Shown here: positions 1-13,663 of the stretch, piece after piece
Position numbering within the stretch: the first letter of the stretch is position 1
Layout: each line of letters begins with the position of its first letter
NCBI RefSeq assembly: GCF_026212465.1
Contig: NC_080058.1
Span: forward strand, 22,630,109 to 22,694,108
Direction of reading: 5' to 3'
DNA from: Amaranthus tricolor
Lineage: Eukaryota; Streptophyta; Magnoliopsida; Caryophyllales; Amaranthaceae
DNA: 64,000 nucleotides
Position numbers and translations under genes: made by a program
Notes under the pieces: model-generated
What the model was told of the DNA's origin: nothing
What the model saw: the letters and a program-made list of their open reading frames with translations, nothing else
Databases searched by the model: none

Positions 1-57
1 TTTTCATTTTATTTTTTTTTATATTTACTTATTGTGTTTTTTTTGTGTAGCCTATTG

Positions 58-136
<79 letters not shown>

Positions 137-412
137 TTATTATTATTGTTATTATTATTGTTATTGTTATTATTTTTATTATTGTTATTATTATTATTGT
201 TATTATTATTATTATTATTATTTTTATTATTGTTATTGTTATTGTTATTATTGTTATTATTGTTATTATTATTGTTATTATTATTATTATTATTGTTGTT
301 GTTGTTGTTGTTGTTGTTGTCGTCGTCGTCGTCGTTGTTGTTGTTGTTGTTGTTATTGTTGTTGTTGTTGTTGTTGTTGTTATTATTATATAATATTGTT
401 GTTGTTGTTGTT
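58..412. repeat. Triplet microsatellite (TTA)n grading into (TTG)n and (TCG)n
   Basis: A long run of TTA triplets starts at about 58. From about 140 it is interrupted by TTG and TTT triplets, becomes pure TTG/TCG at about 293-345, then alternates TTG and TTA to about 412. It is open in several frames and gives only homopolymer-like Leu, Ile, Tyr/Cys or Asn tracts. It is a simple-sequence repeat, not a gene. Confidence 0.97.
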
Positions 413-2606
413 GTCCATAGTAACATTCCTTCCATCTACGTTCTCATAGGTATTGAATAGGTCTTTCTTGCATTATTAATATTAACTTATTATAATTTTT
501 ACTCAAACGTAATTTTAAAATATTTTTTTTATTGAACTGGTGAATTAAATGGGATAATAAAGTGAATAATATAAGGGTGTGAAAGAGTGTTTTTAAATTA
601 TAAAACCTTAACCATCTTTAATTGGGTATCTCTACAAAGAAAGACTAACTTATTGGGTCAAAATTTGAGTGAGCAGTATCAAGCTCGTGTTAATAAATGA
701 TAAATACTCGTATTACTTAATTAATGCTAATATTATTTTAATGATCGTATTTGTCTAATTTAATTTAATGCATAATAATATCCTATCACATCATATAATA
801 TAATAAAATAATGAAAAGCTTTAAGTGTCCTGAAAAATGAAAAAATATTATTAAATGAAAAAAAACTAAATGACATATAGATTATTTTTTATTCAGTATA
901 ATAGAACTAAAAAAGGTAAATGAATAAATTCAAATATATAATATAACAATAATTAAAGAAATTAATATAATAAAAGTTTTTCACTTAATATTTTGTATTA
1001 GGTTTGGAAATAAGATCAAATGATAATGTACATAATCACCTAATAAAGAAATTGAGGATTAATACACATTTTTTTAGATAAATGAATATTAAATTGAATT
1101 AATTTTTCTATTAAAATAAATTTATATGGAAGGTTCAAACACATATTTTTGTGTGTTTAATTAATAACTATTTGTAATTGTTTATCATTTAATGCTTCCG
1201 CTTTAATAAAACTAACTAATTTCTGTATTTGGAAGGTTCAAATACATAGTCGCATATTTTTGGAAACGGGGTATTTGGTATTCGATTTTATTTATATATT
1301 TTTAGCTTTTTTCGTAAATAAAATGTTTAATAATATTATTCTTTTATTTTCTTAATTTTTTCTTTGTTTAACTAATTAAGCTAAATATTTTTAGAGAGTT
1401 AGAATTTGAATTTTATATAAAAAAAATTCTAAATAAAAACAGAGATAAAAAACGCAAGGTTGAACGAAAAAAGACAAAAAAAATAATAAAAAAAACATTC
1501 TAATAAAATCGAGTACCTAAATCTGACCCGGTTTAATCCAGGTCGAATCCGGATCGCATTTTTAGGTATCTGAAAAATCGGATATTTGAATTTCTGGATC
1601 CGGGTCGACCCGTCATCCGATTTTGAACACACCTAGTTGGAACATACATCTCCAAGTGATACAAGAAAAAAACATACCAAAAGTTTCAATCTTTGCAAAT
1701 CTTTTTCCACTCACAATCTTAACTCCACAAAATTATCCTAGTCATAATTTCTCATCCCAGAATAATTTCAACTTTTCCAATAAACAACCAGATTTCAACA
1801 AAAAAATTATAAAGCGCAAATCTTGACATACTAGTGTCCGTAGGCAAACCCAAGACCTATACATGAGTCGCCAACAAAATCCTAATGTAACTCTAAAAGG
1901 GCCTAATTGATGAGGTAAAAACACCTCTGACAGCTACAAATTATACAAATTGATAACACTAAAATAAAGGAAATTACCTGGACAAATTAATTCACTAAAA
2001 TCATATTTATCACCAATTTAACACGTTCAAATACACCACTAAAACACAATAAAATCAGGAATCAAACTATCAAGGATAACGACACAAGAGTTTTACATGG
2101 AAAACATCTTCGGGTGAAGAGTAAAAACCACGGGGCTTTAGGAGTTCACCTAAAATGCTCTTTTTATGATGAAATGGAGGTTACAAAAACCCAATCTGAG
2201 TTCTCAGAAGGGTCCTCAAACTACCTAAGAACAAACAATCATAATAAGCAATAATTGAGAAACAAATTAAGGAAGAAATCAACCAAAACTACAACTTTTG
2301 AAGGCTGTAACAGACGAACCAAAGCGCAAACCAACCGTAAAAAATGAGGCTCTGTGTGTCTTTAATAGGCTCCGGAAGTTATAGGATGATCCAATGGTTA
2401 AAACTCTACAAAATTGCTTTTTTGTGGAACTGGGCTGATGAAATAAAGGTTGAATTCTTTTTGAAGATTTTGCTTCTTCTCACTTCTCTTACTTTTAAGA
2501 TATGTTTGATGAAAGGAGGCAAAAGACACATATACCATAGCTTCCAAAGAAGCTAAAATAATAACCCTACATGGGCTACAATAAGTGGACATTTGAGCTC
2601 CACTTA
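413..2606. other. AT-rich intergenic DNA, no gene seen
   Basis: I see no open frame of convincing composition or length. Small items: an 18-bp word beginning GGAAGGTTCAAA occurs twice (about 1128 and 1231); a more GC-rich patch at about 1515-1625 contains several GGATCCGGGTCGACC-like words and looks like decayed mobile DNA; 2060-2150 (ACACAAGAGTTTTACATGG, then a CACGGGGC stretch) resembles a motif common in plant LTR-retrotransposon or LINE remnants. These last two readings are pattern memory, not alignments, so no family is assigned. Confidence 0.6.
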
Positions 2607-3032
2607 AAATGGGTTGAAAATTTGAAATGTATAAGACAATTTATCAAAAAATGAACAAAATAGTATAAGTTTCAACTTTATTCCAAAAATAAGCGTGAAA
2701 ATCTCAAACCTGAGGTTTGGGACTGTTCGCAGTTAGTAACTTCGAACAGGTCAAAAAAGACAAAAATAGCTGTTAGCAATTACTAACTGTTAACAGCTAT
2801 TTGACCTGTTCGCAGTTAGTAACTGCGAACAACATACTCCACAAAAACAGGTCAAATAACTGTTCACAGTTAGTAACTACGAACAACTATTTTATCTTTT
2901 TTGACCTGCGAACAGTCCCAAACCTCAAGTTTGGGAATTTCACGCTTACTTTTGGAATAAAGTTGAAACTTATACTATTTTGTTCATTTTTTTAATAAAT
3001 TGTCTTATACATTTCAAATTTTCAAATGGGTT
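2607..3032. mobile_element. Foldback MITE, Mutator-like, with 9-bp TSD
   Basis: The word AAATGGGTT occurs at 2607-2615 and again at 3024-3032, flanking a 408-bp element (2616-3023). The two halves are long imperfect inverted repeats of about 180 bp: the left arm begins GAAAATTTGAAATG and the right arm ends CATTTCAAATTTTC. Inside are four 23-27-bp palindromic modules (2723-2749, 2770-2796, 2808-2830, 2862-2884) of the form GTTCGCAGTTA-G-TAACTGCGAAC. No coding capacity is visible. A 9-bp duplication with long terminal inverted repeats is the signature of Mutator-superfamily MITEs and foldback elements; the superfamily call rests on that alone. Confidence 0.8.
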
Positions 3033-3184
3033 TCCCCACATAAGAAGGGATCCAAAAAAACCCAACACTAATGTAAGATTATTTTCGGTTCAAATCAAAT
3101 TCACTTTTCAGTTGAGTCACTTTTTTTAGTAAAATCAATATAATCTTATCTTAACCTTTAAGTCAATTTAATTAAATAATACTA

Positions 3185-3440
3185 TTTCCGTTTTAGTGAC
3201 TTCATCCCATTTAATTTGGTTACGTTTGTCAAGACACTTAATGAAGTCTTAATATCTCTAATTGTACATAAATAAAAATTATAAAAAGTTAATATCAATA
3301 ATCTTTGCGTTGAGATTAATAAAATAAAATTCCACTTGACTAAGTTTTAACTTATAAATTTAAAATAATATAGAATTTACGAGTAAATTGTTAATAATAT
3401 CAAAAAATCAAATAATACAACATCACTTAAATAGAGGAAA
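3185..3440. mobile_element. Probable small MITE (Stowaway-like)
   Basis: The left end (TTTCCGTTTTAGTGAC) and the reverse complement of the right end (TTTCCTCTATTTAAGTGA) match over about 35 bp with gaps, and TA lies immediately outside both ends (3183-3184 and 3441-3442). The interior is AT-rich and non-coding. The ends are diverged from the classic CTCCCTCCGT terminus, so the assignment is tentative. Confidence 0.35.
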
Positions 3441-3953
3441 TACTATTTTTCAGTCCTATAATAGGCCCAAAATACAAATATAGCACCTAAAAACGCGTAA
3501 GAGTAAATAGTTTAGCATGGGCATAAGAAAAACATATGACATATTGCAATGCTTAACCCACATGCCCAATTGTTATACTTGAGACAACTCTGACCATTGA
3601 TATAGGTACATTTTTGACTTTATACTTGTACAGCATTGTCAAATAAATGCACACAAACATACAAATCTTTTTGGTTTGTTATATTAAATGGTGGTAATAA
3701 GAATGATTTATAATGCAAAATTTTATCAAAAGTTTCAGAGCATTCCCATGGTAATGAAAAACATACGAAAATACGTCATGTTGTTTATATGATAATGATG
3801 AACTTCTTTGTGATTTTCTTCTAATTTTTATTACCACATAATATCGTAATCTCAAATATTAAAGAAGGAAAATAAATTTTCTAAACTAAATTGTCAGGGT
3901 AAGACAAGTATGGTCATAAATTTTGTGTAGTGAATTTCTTGGCTTAAATTATA
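3441..3953. other. AT-rich intergenic DNA, nothing recognised
   Basis: I see no open frame, tandem repeat or recognisable element in this 513-bp stretch. Confidence 0.6.
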
Positions 3954-4295
3954 TTCCCTCTGTTCTCTTTTGTTTTCTCACATTCCCCATTTGAAAATTT
4001 TAAAATGTCATTCTCATTTAGAATCATTCTGTTTTAGTAACCAATTAAATTCAAGGAAATTATTATACTTACACTCTAATCTATTGACATTAATTTACAT
4101 TTTAATTCCCCAATGTATTTACTTTACATACACCCAATGAAATTTAATGACATTATTAAACTTATATATTAATGAATAGAATCTTAATTTTTTATATTAC
4201 TTTACTCAATTCTCATAGTATATATCGTTTAATTATTATTTATCTTAATTTCTTCCCATATTTCAAATGAGAATATATAAAAGAAACGGAGAGAG
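3954..4295. mobile_element. Stowaway-type MITE (Tc1/mariner)
   Basis: The left terminus TTCCCTCTGTTCTCTTTTG and the reverse complement of the right terminus CTCTCTCCGTTTCTTTTAT form imperfect terminal inverted repeats. Both are close to the Stowaway consensus terminus and both are flanked by TA (3952-3953, 4296-4297). The element is about 342 bp, AT-rich and non-coding, within the usual size for Stowaway MITEs. Confidence 0.6.
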
Positions 4296-4720
4296 TATTA
4301 AATATCTATTACTATCCACATAATTTAATACCAACCATTAAATCGACCTTTAATTTTTATCTTATAATCGTTTTTCATTTTGAATAAGGACAATTTTTTA
4401 TGTAGATAATGATAATTAAACCCTTGAGCTTTGAAGGTAGGAAACCACTTTATGAATCCTTAATTTTCGTCTTGGGGTATGGTGGTGGTGGACGATAAAA
4501 AGTGAGTAAACCAATACTCCCTTTAATTTATATCAATTGTCCTATTTGATTTTTAAAATTATTCATCAATTACTTTCAATATGTATTTTTTATTCTTAAT
4601 CAAGATGTTAAAATATAGTAAAGTAATATCTTATTTGATTTGTTTCAGTGTAAATTTTATTAATACAAATTTCTATGATTTTTAACTATTTTCAATTAGA
4701 AAAATATAAGATTAAATTTA
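4296..4720. other. AT-rich DNA with a possible truncated MITE next to the satellite
   Basis: No gene is seen. At about 4516 the word TACTCCCTTTAATTTAT resembles the left end of another Stowaway-like MITE. No matching right terminus appears before the first satellite monomer at 4721. The junction may therefore be a breakpoint inside that MITE. Confidence 0.4.
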
Positions 4721-7700
4721 TTGAAGAATGAACGATAAAGAATGAACAAGGATGAATGTTCAAAGAAGAATGAACTATGAAGAATGAACAAGGATCAATG
4801 ATCATTGAAAACTGAACGATGGAGAATAAACAAGGATCAATGATCAATGAAGAATGAACGATGAAGAATGAACAAGGATAAATGATCAATAATGAATGAA
4901 GGATGAAGAATGAAGAAGGATCAATGATCAATGAAGAATGAACGATGAAGAATGAACAAGGATCAATGATCATTGAAGAATGAGCGATGAAGAATGAACA
5001 AGGATCATTGACCATTGAAGAATCAACGATGAAGAATGAACAAGGATCGATGATCAATGAAGAATGAACGATGAAGCATGAACAAGGATCAATGATCATT
5101 GAAGAATGAACGATGAAGAATGGACAAGGATGATTGATCATTGAAGAATGAACGATGAAGAATGAACAAGGATCAATGATCATTGAAACATGAACGATGA
5201 AGAATGAACAAGGATGAATGATCAATGAGGAATGAACGAGTGAGAATGAACAAGCATCAATGATGAATGAATAACGAACGATGAAGAATGAACAAGGATC
5301 AAAGATCATTGAAGAATGAACGATGAAGAATGAACAAGGATCAATGATCAATGAAGAATGAACGATGAAGAATGAACAAGGATCAATGAGCAATGAAGAA
5401 TGAACGATGAAGAATGAACAAGGATAAATGATCAATAATGAATGAACGATGAAGAATGAACAAGGATCAATGATCAATGAAGAATGAATGATGAAGAATG
5501 AACAAGGATCAATGATCTTTAAAGAATGAACGATGAAGAATGAACAAGGATCAATGATCAATGAAGAATGAACGATGAAGAATGAACAAGGATGAATGAT
5601 CAAAGAAGAATGAACGATGAAGAATGAACAAGGATCAATGATCAATGAAGAATGAACGATGAAGAATGAACAAGGATCAATGATCAATGAAGAATGAACG
5701 ATGAAGAATGAACAAGGATCAATGATCAATGAACAATGAACGATGAAGAATGAACAAGGATCAATGATCATTGAAGAATGAACGATGAAGAATGAACGAT
5801 GAAGAATGAACAAGGATCAATCATCATTGAAGAATGAACGATGAGGAATGAACAAGGATAAATGTTCAATGAAGAATGAACGATGAAGAATGAACAAGGA
5901 TCAATGATCATTGAAGAATGAACGATGAAGAATGAACAAAGATCAATGATCAATGAAGAATTAAAGATGAAGAATGAACAAGGATAAATGATCAATAATG
6001 AATGAAGGATGAAGAATGAACAAGGATCAATGATCAATAAAGAATGAACAATGAAGAATGAACAAGGATACATGATCATTGAAGAATGAACGGTGAAGAA
6101 TTAACAAGGATCATTGATCATTGAAGAATCAACGATGAAGAATGAACAAGGATCGATGATCAATGAAGAATGAACGATGAAGCATGAACAAGGATCAATG
6201 ATCATTGAAGAATGAACGATGAAGAATGGACAAGGATGATTGATCATTGAAGAATGAACGATGAAGAATGAACAAGGATCGACGATCATTGAAGAATGAA
6301 CGATGAAGAATGAACAAGGATGAATGATCAATAAAGAATGAACGAGTGAGAATGAACAAGCATCAATGATAAATGAATAATGAACGATGAAGAATGAAGA
6401 AGGATCAAAGATCATTGAAGAATGAACGATGAAGAATGAACAAGGATCAATGATCAATGAAGAATGAACGATGAAGAATGAAGAAGGATCAATGAGCAAT
6501 GAAGAATGAACGATGAAGAATGAACAAGGATAAATGATCAATAATGAATGAACGATGAAGAATGAACAAGGATCAATGATCAATGAAGAATGAACGATGA
6601 ACAATGAACAAGAATCAATGATCAATGAAGAATGAACGATGAAAAATGAACAAGGATGAATGATCATTGAAGAATGAACGATGATCAATGATCAATGAGA
6701 AGAATAAAGAAAGATCAATGATCATTGAAGAATGAACGATGAAAATGAACACGGATGAATAATCAATGAAGAATGAACGATGAAGAATGAACAAGGATCA
6801 ATGATCAATGAAGATTGAACGATGAAGAAAGAACAAGGATGAATGATCATTGAAGAATGAATGATGAAGAATGAACAATGATGAATGATTAATGAAGAAT
6901 GAACAAGTAAGAATGAACAAGCATCAATGATCAATGAAGAATGAACGATGAAAAATGAACAAGGATCAATGATGAATGAAGAATGAACGATAAAGAATGA
7001 ACAAGGATCAATGATCAATGAAAAATGAACGATGAAAAATGACCAAGGATCATTGATCAATGAAGAATGAACGATGAAGAATGAACAAGGATCAATGATT
7101 AATGAATTATGAACGATGAAGAATGAACAAGGATCAATAATCATTGAAGAATGAACGATGAAGAATGAACGAGGATAAATGATCATTGAAGAATGAACGA
7201 TGAAGAATGAACAAGGATCATTGATCAATGAAGAACGAACGATGAAAAATTAACAAGGATCGATGATCATTGAAGAATGAACGATGAAGAATGAATAAGG
7301 ATGAATGATCAATGAGGAATGAACGATGAAGAATGAACAAGGATGAATGATCAATGAAAATGAACAATGAAAAATGAACAAGGATCAATGATCAATGAAG
7401 AACGAACGATGAAAAATTAACAAGGATCGATGATCATTGAAGAAATAACGATGAAGAAAGAATAAGGATCAATGATCAATGAGGAATGAACGATGAAGAA
7501 TGAACAAGGATGAATGATCAATGAAGAAGGAACAATGAAAAATGAACAAGGATGAATAATAAATGAACAATGAACGATGAAGAATGAACAAGGATCATTG
7601 ATCAATGAAGAATGAACGATGAAGAATGAACAAGGATCAATGATTAATGAATTATGAACGATGAAGAATGAACAAGGATCAATGATCATTGAAGAATGAA

Positions 7701-10700
7701 CGATGAAGAATGAACGAGGATGAATGATCATTGAAGAATGAACGATGAAGAATGAACAAGGATCAATGATCAATGAAGAACGAACGATGAAAAATTAACA
7801 AGGATCGATGATCATTGAAGAAAGAATGATGAAGAATGAATAAGGATCAATGATCAATGAGGAAAGAACGATGAAGAATGAACAAGGATGAATGATCAAT
7901 GAAGAATGAACAATGAAAAATGAACAAGGATCAATGATCAATGAAGAATGAACGATGAAGAATGAACAAGGATCATTGATCATTGAAGAATCAACGATGA
8001 AGAATGAACAAGGATCGATGATCAATGAAGAATGAACGATGAAGCATGAACAAGGATTAATTATCATTGAAGAATGAACGATGAAGAATGGACAAGGATG
8101 ATTGATCATTGAAGAATGAACGATGAAGAATGAACAAGGATCAATGATCATTGAAGAATGAACGATGAAGAATGAACAAGGATGAATGATCAATGAAGAA
8201 TGAACGAGTGAGAATGAACAAGCATCAATGATCAATGAATAATGAACGATGAAGAATGAACAAGGATCAAAGATCATTGAAGAATGAACGATGAAGAATG
8301 AACAAGGATCAATGATGAATGAAGAATGAACGATGTAGAATGAACAAGGATCAATGAGCAATTAAGAATGAACGATGAAGAATGAACAAGCATAAATGAT
8401 CAATAATGAATAAACGATGAAGAATGAACAAGGATCAATGATCAATGAAGAATGAACGATGAAGAATGAACAAGAATCAATGATCAATGAAGAATGAACG
8501 ATGAAAAATGAACAACGATGAATGATCATTGAAGAATGAACTATGAAGAATGAACAATGACCAATGATCAATGAGAAGAATAAAGAAGGATAAATGATCA
8601 ATGAAGAATGAATGACGAAAAAAGGACAAGGATCAATGATCAATGAAGAATGAACGATGAAGAATGAACAAGGATCAATGATCAATGAGGAATGAACTAT
8701 GAAGAATGAGCAAGGATTAATGATCATTGAAGAATGAATGATGATGCATGAACAAGGATCAATGATCAATGAAGAATGAAGCACGAAGAATGAACAAGGA
8801 TGATTGATCATTGAAGAATGAACGATGAAGAATGAACAAGGATCAATGATCATTGAAGAATGAACGATGAACATGAACACGGATGAATAATCAATGAAGA
8901 ATGAACGATGAAGAATGAACAAGGATCAATGATCAATGAAGATTGAACGATGAAGAATGAACAAGGATCAATGATCATTGAAGAATGAACGATGAAGAAT
9001 GAACAAGGATCAATGATCAATGAAGAATGAACGATGAAGAATGAACATGGATGAATGATTAAAGAAGAATGAACGATGAAGAATGAACAAGGATCAATGA
9101 TCAATGAAGAATGAACGATGAAGAATGAACAATGATCAATGATCAATGAAGAATAAACGATGAAGAATGAACAAGGATCAATGATCAATGAACAATGAAC
9201 GATGAAAAATGAACAAGGATCAATGATCATTGAAGAATGAACGATGAAGAATGCACAAGGATCAATCATCATTGAAGAATGAACGATGAAGAATGAACAA
9301 GGATGAATGTTCAATGAAGAATGAACGATGAAGAATGAACAAGGATCAATGATCATTGAAGAATGAACGATGAAGAATGAACAAGGATCAATGATCAATG
9401 AAGAATGAACGATGAAGAACGAACTAGGATAAATGAACAATAATGAATGAAGGATGAAGAATGAACAAGGATCAATGATCAATGAAGAATGAACGATGCA
9501 GAATGAACAAGGATCAATGATCATTGAAGAATGAACGATGAAGAATGAACAAGGATGAATGATCAATGAAGAATGAACAAGTAAGAATGAACAAGGATCA
9601 ATGATCAATGAAGAATGAACGATGAAAAATGAACAAGGATCAATGATCAATGAAGAATGAACGATGAAGAATGAACAAGGATCAATGATCAATGAAGAAT
9701 GAACAATGAAAAATGAACAAGGATCATTGATCAATGAAGAATGAACGATGAAGAATGAACACGGATCAATAATTAATGAATTATGAACGATGAAGAATGA
9801 ATAAGGATCAATGATCATTGAAGAATGAACGATGAAGAATGAACGAGGATCAATGATCATTGAAGAATGAACGATGAAGAATGAACAAGGATCAATGATC
9901 AATGAAGAATGAACGAAGAAGAATGAACAAGGATCAATGATCAATGAAGAATTAACGATGAAGAATGAACAAGGATCGATGATCAATGAAGAATGAACGA
10001 TGAAGCATGACAAGGATCAATGATCATTGAAGAATGAACGATGAAGAATGAACAAGGATCAATTATTATTGAAGAATGAACGATACAGAATGAACAAGGA
10101 TCATTGATCATTGAAGAATCAACGATGAAGAATGAACAAGGATCGATGATCAATGAAGAATGAACGATGAAGAATGAACAAGGATTAATCATCAAGAATG
10201 AACGATGAAGAATGAACAAGGATGATTGATCATTGAAGAATGAACGATGAAGAAAGAACAAGGATCAATGATCATTGAAGAATGAATGATGAAGAATGAA
10301 CAAGGATGAATAATCATTGAAGAATGAACGAGTGAGAATGAAAAAGCATCAATGATCAATGAATAATGAAAGATGAAGAATGCACAAGTATCAAAGATCA
10401 TTGAAGAATGAACGATGAAGAATGAACAAGGATCAATGAAGAATGAAGAATGAACGATGAAGAATGAACAAGGATCAATGAGCAATGAAGAATGAACGAT
10501 TAAGAATGAACAAGCATAAATGATCAATAATGTATGAACGATGAAGAATGAACAAGGATCAATGATCAATGAAGAATGAACGATGAAGAATGAACAAGAA
10601 TCAATGATCAATGAAGAATGAACGATGAAAAATGAACAAGGATGAATGATCATTGAAGAATGAAGGATGAAGAATGAACAAGGATCAATGATCAATGAAG

Positions 10701-13663
10701 AATGAACGATGAAAAATGAACAAGGATCATTGATCATTGAAGAATGAACGATGAAGAATGAACAAGGATCGATGATCAATGAAGAATGAACGATGAAGAA
10801 TGAACAAGGATCATTGATCATTGAAGAATCAACGATGAAGAATGAACAAGGATCGATGATCAATGAAGAATGAACGATGAAGCATGAACAAGGATCAATG
10901 ATCGTTGAAGAATGAACGATGAAGAATGGACAAGGATGATTGATCATTGAAGAATGAACGATGAAGTATGAACAAGGATCAATGATCATTGAAGAATGAA
11001 CGATGAAGAATGAACAAGGATGAATGATCAATGAAGAATGAACGAGTGAGAATGAACAAGCATCAATGATCAATGAATAATGAACCATGAAGAATGAACA
11101 AGGATGAATGATCAATGAAGAATGAACGAGTGAGAATTAACAAGCATCAATGATCAATGAATAATGAACGATGAAGAATGAACAAGGATCAAAGATCATT
11201 GAAGAATGAACGATGAAGAATGAACAAGGATCAATGATCAATGAAGAATGAAAGATGAAGAATGAACAAGGATCAATGAGCAATGAAGAATGAACGATGA
11301 AGAATGAACAAGGATAAATGATCAATAATGAATGAACGATGAAGAATGAACAAGGATCAATGATCAATGAAGAAGGAACAATGAAGAATGAACAAGAATC
11401 AATGATCGATGAAGAATGAACGATGAAAAATGAACAAGGATGAATGATCATTGAAGAATGAACAATGAAGAATGAACAATGATCAATGATCAATGAGAAG
11501 AATAAAGAAGGATCAATGATCAATGAAGAATGAATGATGAAAAATAAACAAGGATCAATGATCAATGAAGAATTAACGATGAAGAATGAACAAGGATTAA
11601 TGATCAATGAGGAATAAACTATGAAGAATGAGCAAGGATTAATGATCATTGAAGAATGAATGATGATGAATAAACAAGGATCAATGATCAATGAAGAATG
11701 AAGGATGAAGAATGAACAAGGATGATTGATCAATGAAGAATGAACGATGAAGAATGAACAAGCATCAATGATCATTGAAGAATGAACGATGAAAATGAAC
11801 ACGGATGAATAATCAATGAAGAATGAACGATGAAGAATGAACAAGGATCAATGATCAATTAAGATTGAACGATGAAAAATGAATAAGGATCAATGATTAA
11901 TGAAGAATGAACAAGGATCAATGATCAATGAGGAATGAACTATGAAGAATGAGAAAGGATTAATGATCATTGAAGAATGAATGATGATGAATGAACAAGG
12001 ATCAATGATCAATGAAGAATGAAGGATGAAGAATGAACAAGGATGATTGATCATTGAAGAATGAACGATGAAGAATGAACAAGGATCAATGATCATTGAA
12101 GAATAAACGATGAAAATGAATACGGATGAATAATCAATGAAGAATGAACGATTAAGAATGAACAAGATTCAATGATCAATGAAGATTGAACGAGGAAGAA
12201 TGAACAAGGTTCAATGATCATTGAAGAATGAACGATGAAGAATGAACAAGGATGAATGATCAATGAAGAATGAACGAGTAAGAATGAACAAGGATCAATG
12301 ATCAATGAAGAATGAACGATGAAAAATAAACAAGGATCAATGATCAATGAAGAATGAACGATGAAGAATGAACAAGGATCAATGATCAATGAAGAATGAA
12401 CGATGAAGAATGAACAAGGATCGATGATCAATGATGAATGAACGATGAAGCATGAATAAAGATCAATGATTATTGAAGAATGAACGATGAAGAATGGACA
12501 AGGATGATTGATCATTGAAGAATGAACGATGAAGAATGAACAAGGATCAATGATCATTGAAGAATGAACGATGAAGAATGAACAAGGATCAATGATCAAT
12601 GAAGAATGAACGATGAAGAATGAACATGGATGAATGATTAAAGAAGAATGAACGATGAGGAATGAACAAGGATCAATGATCAATGAAGAATGAACGATGA
12701 AGAATGAACAATGATCAATGATCAATGAAGAGTAAACGATGAAGAATGAACAAGGATCAATGATCAATGAACAATGAACGATGAAAAATGAACAAGGATC
12801 AATGATCATTGATGAATGAACGATGAAGAATGCACAAGGATCAATCATCATTGAAGAATGAACGATGAAGAATGAACAAGGATGAATGTTCAATGAAGAA
12901 TGAACGATGAAGAATGAACAAGGATCAATGATCGTTGAAGAATGAACGATGAAGAATGAACAAGGATCAATGATCAATGAAGAATGAACGATGAAGAATG
13001 AACAAGGATAAATGAACAATAATGAATGAAGGATGAAGAATGAACAAGGATCAATGATCAATGAATAATGAACGATGCAGAATGAACAAGGATCAATGAT
13101 CATTGTAGAATGAACGATGAAGAATGAACAAGGATCATTGATCATTGAATAATCAACGATAAAGAATGAAGAAGGATAGATGATCAATGAAGAATGAACG
13201 ATGAAGCATGAACAAGGATCAATGATGATTGAAGATTGAACGATGAAGATTAGAAAAGGATGATTGATCATTGAAGAATGAACGATGAATAATGAACAAT
13301 GATGAATGATCATTGAAGAATGAACGATGAAGAATGAACAAGGATGAATGATCAATGAAGAATGAATGAGTGAGAATGAACAAGCATCAATGATCAATGA
13401 ATAATGAACGATGAAGAATGAACAAGGATCAAAGATCATTGAAGAATGAACGATGAAGAATGAACAAGGATCAATGATCAATGAAGAATGAACGATGAAG
13501 AATGAACAAGGATCAATGAGCAATGAAGAATGAACGATGAAGAATGAACAAGGATAAATGATCAATAATGAATGAACGATGAAGAATGAACAAGGATCAA
13601 TGATCAATGAAGAATGAAAGATGAAGAATAAACAAGGATCATTTATCATTGAAGAATGAACGA

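Noticed and set aside
32..460. Leu/Ile-rich and Asn-rich open frames in the left microsatellite
   Set aside because: They are pure translations of a triplet repeat in several frames.
1429..2995. Short frames of 60-70 codons in the left intergenic region
   Set aside because: They have AT-driven composition, no domain or splice structure, and several overlap the foldback element or decayed repeats.
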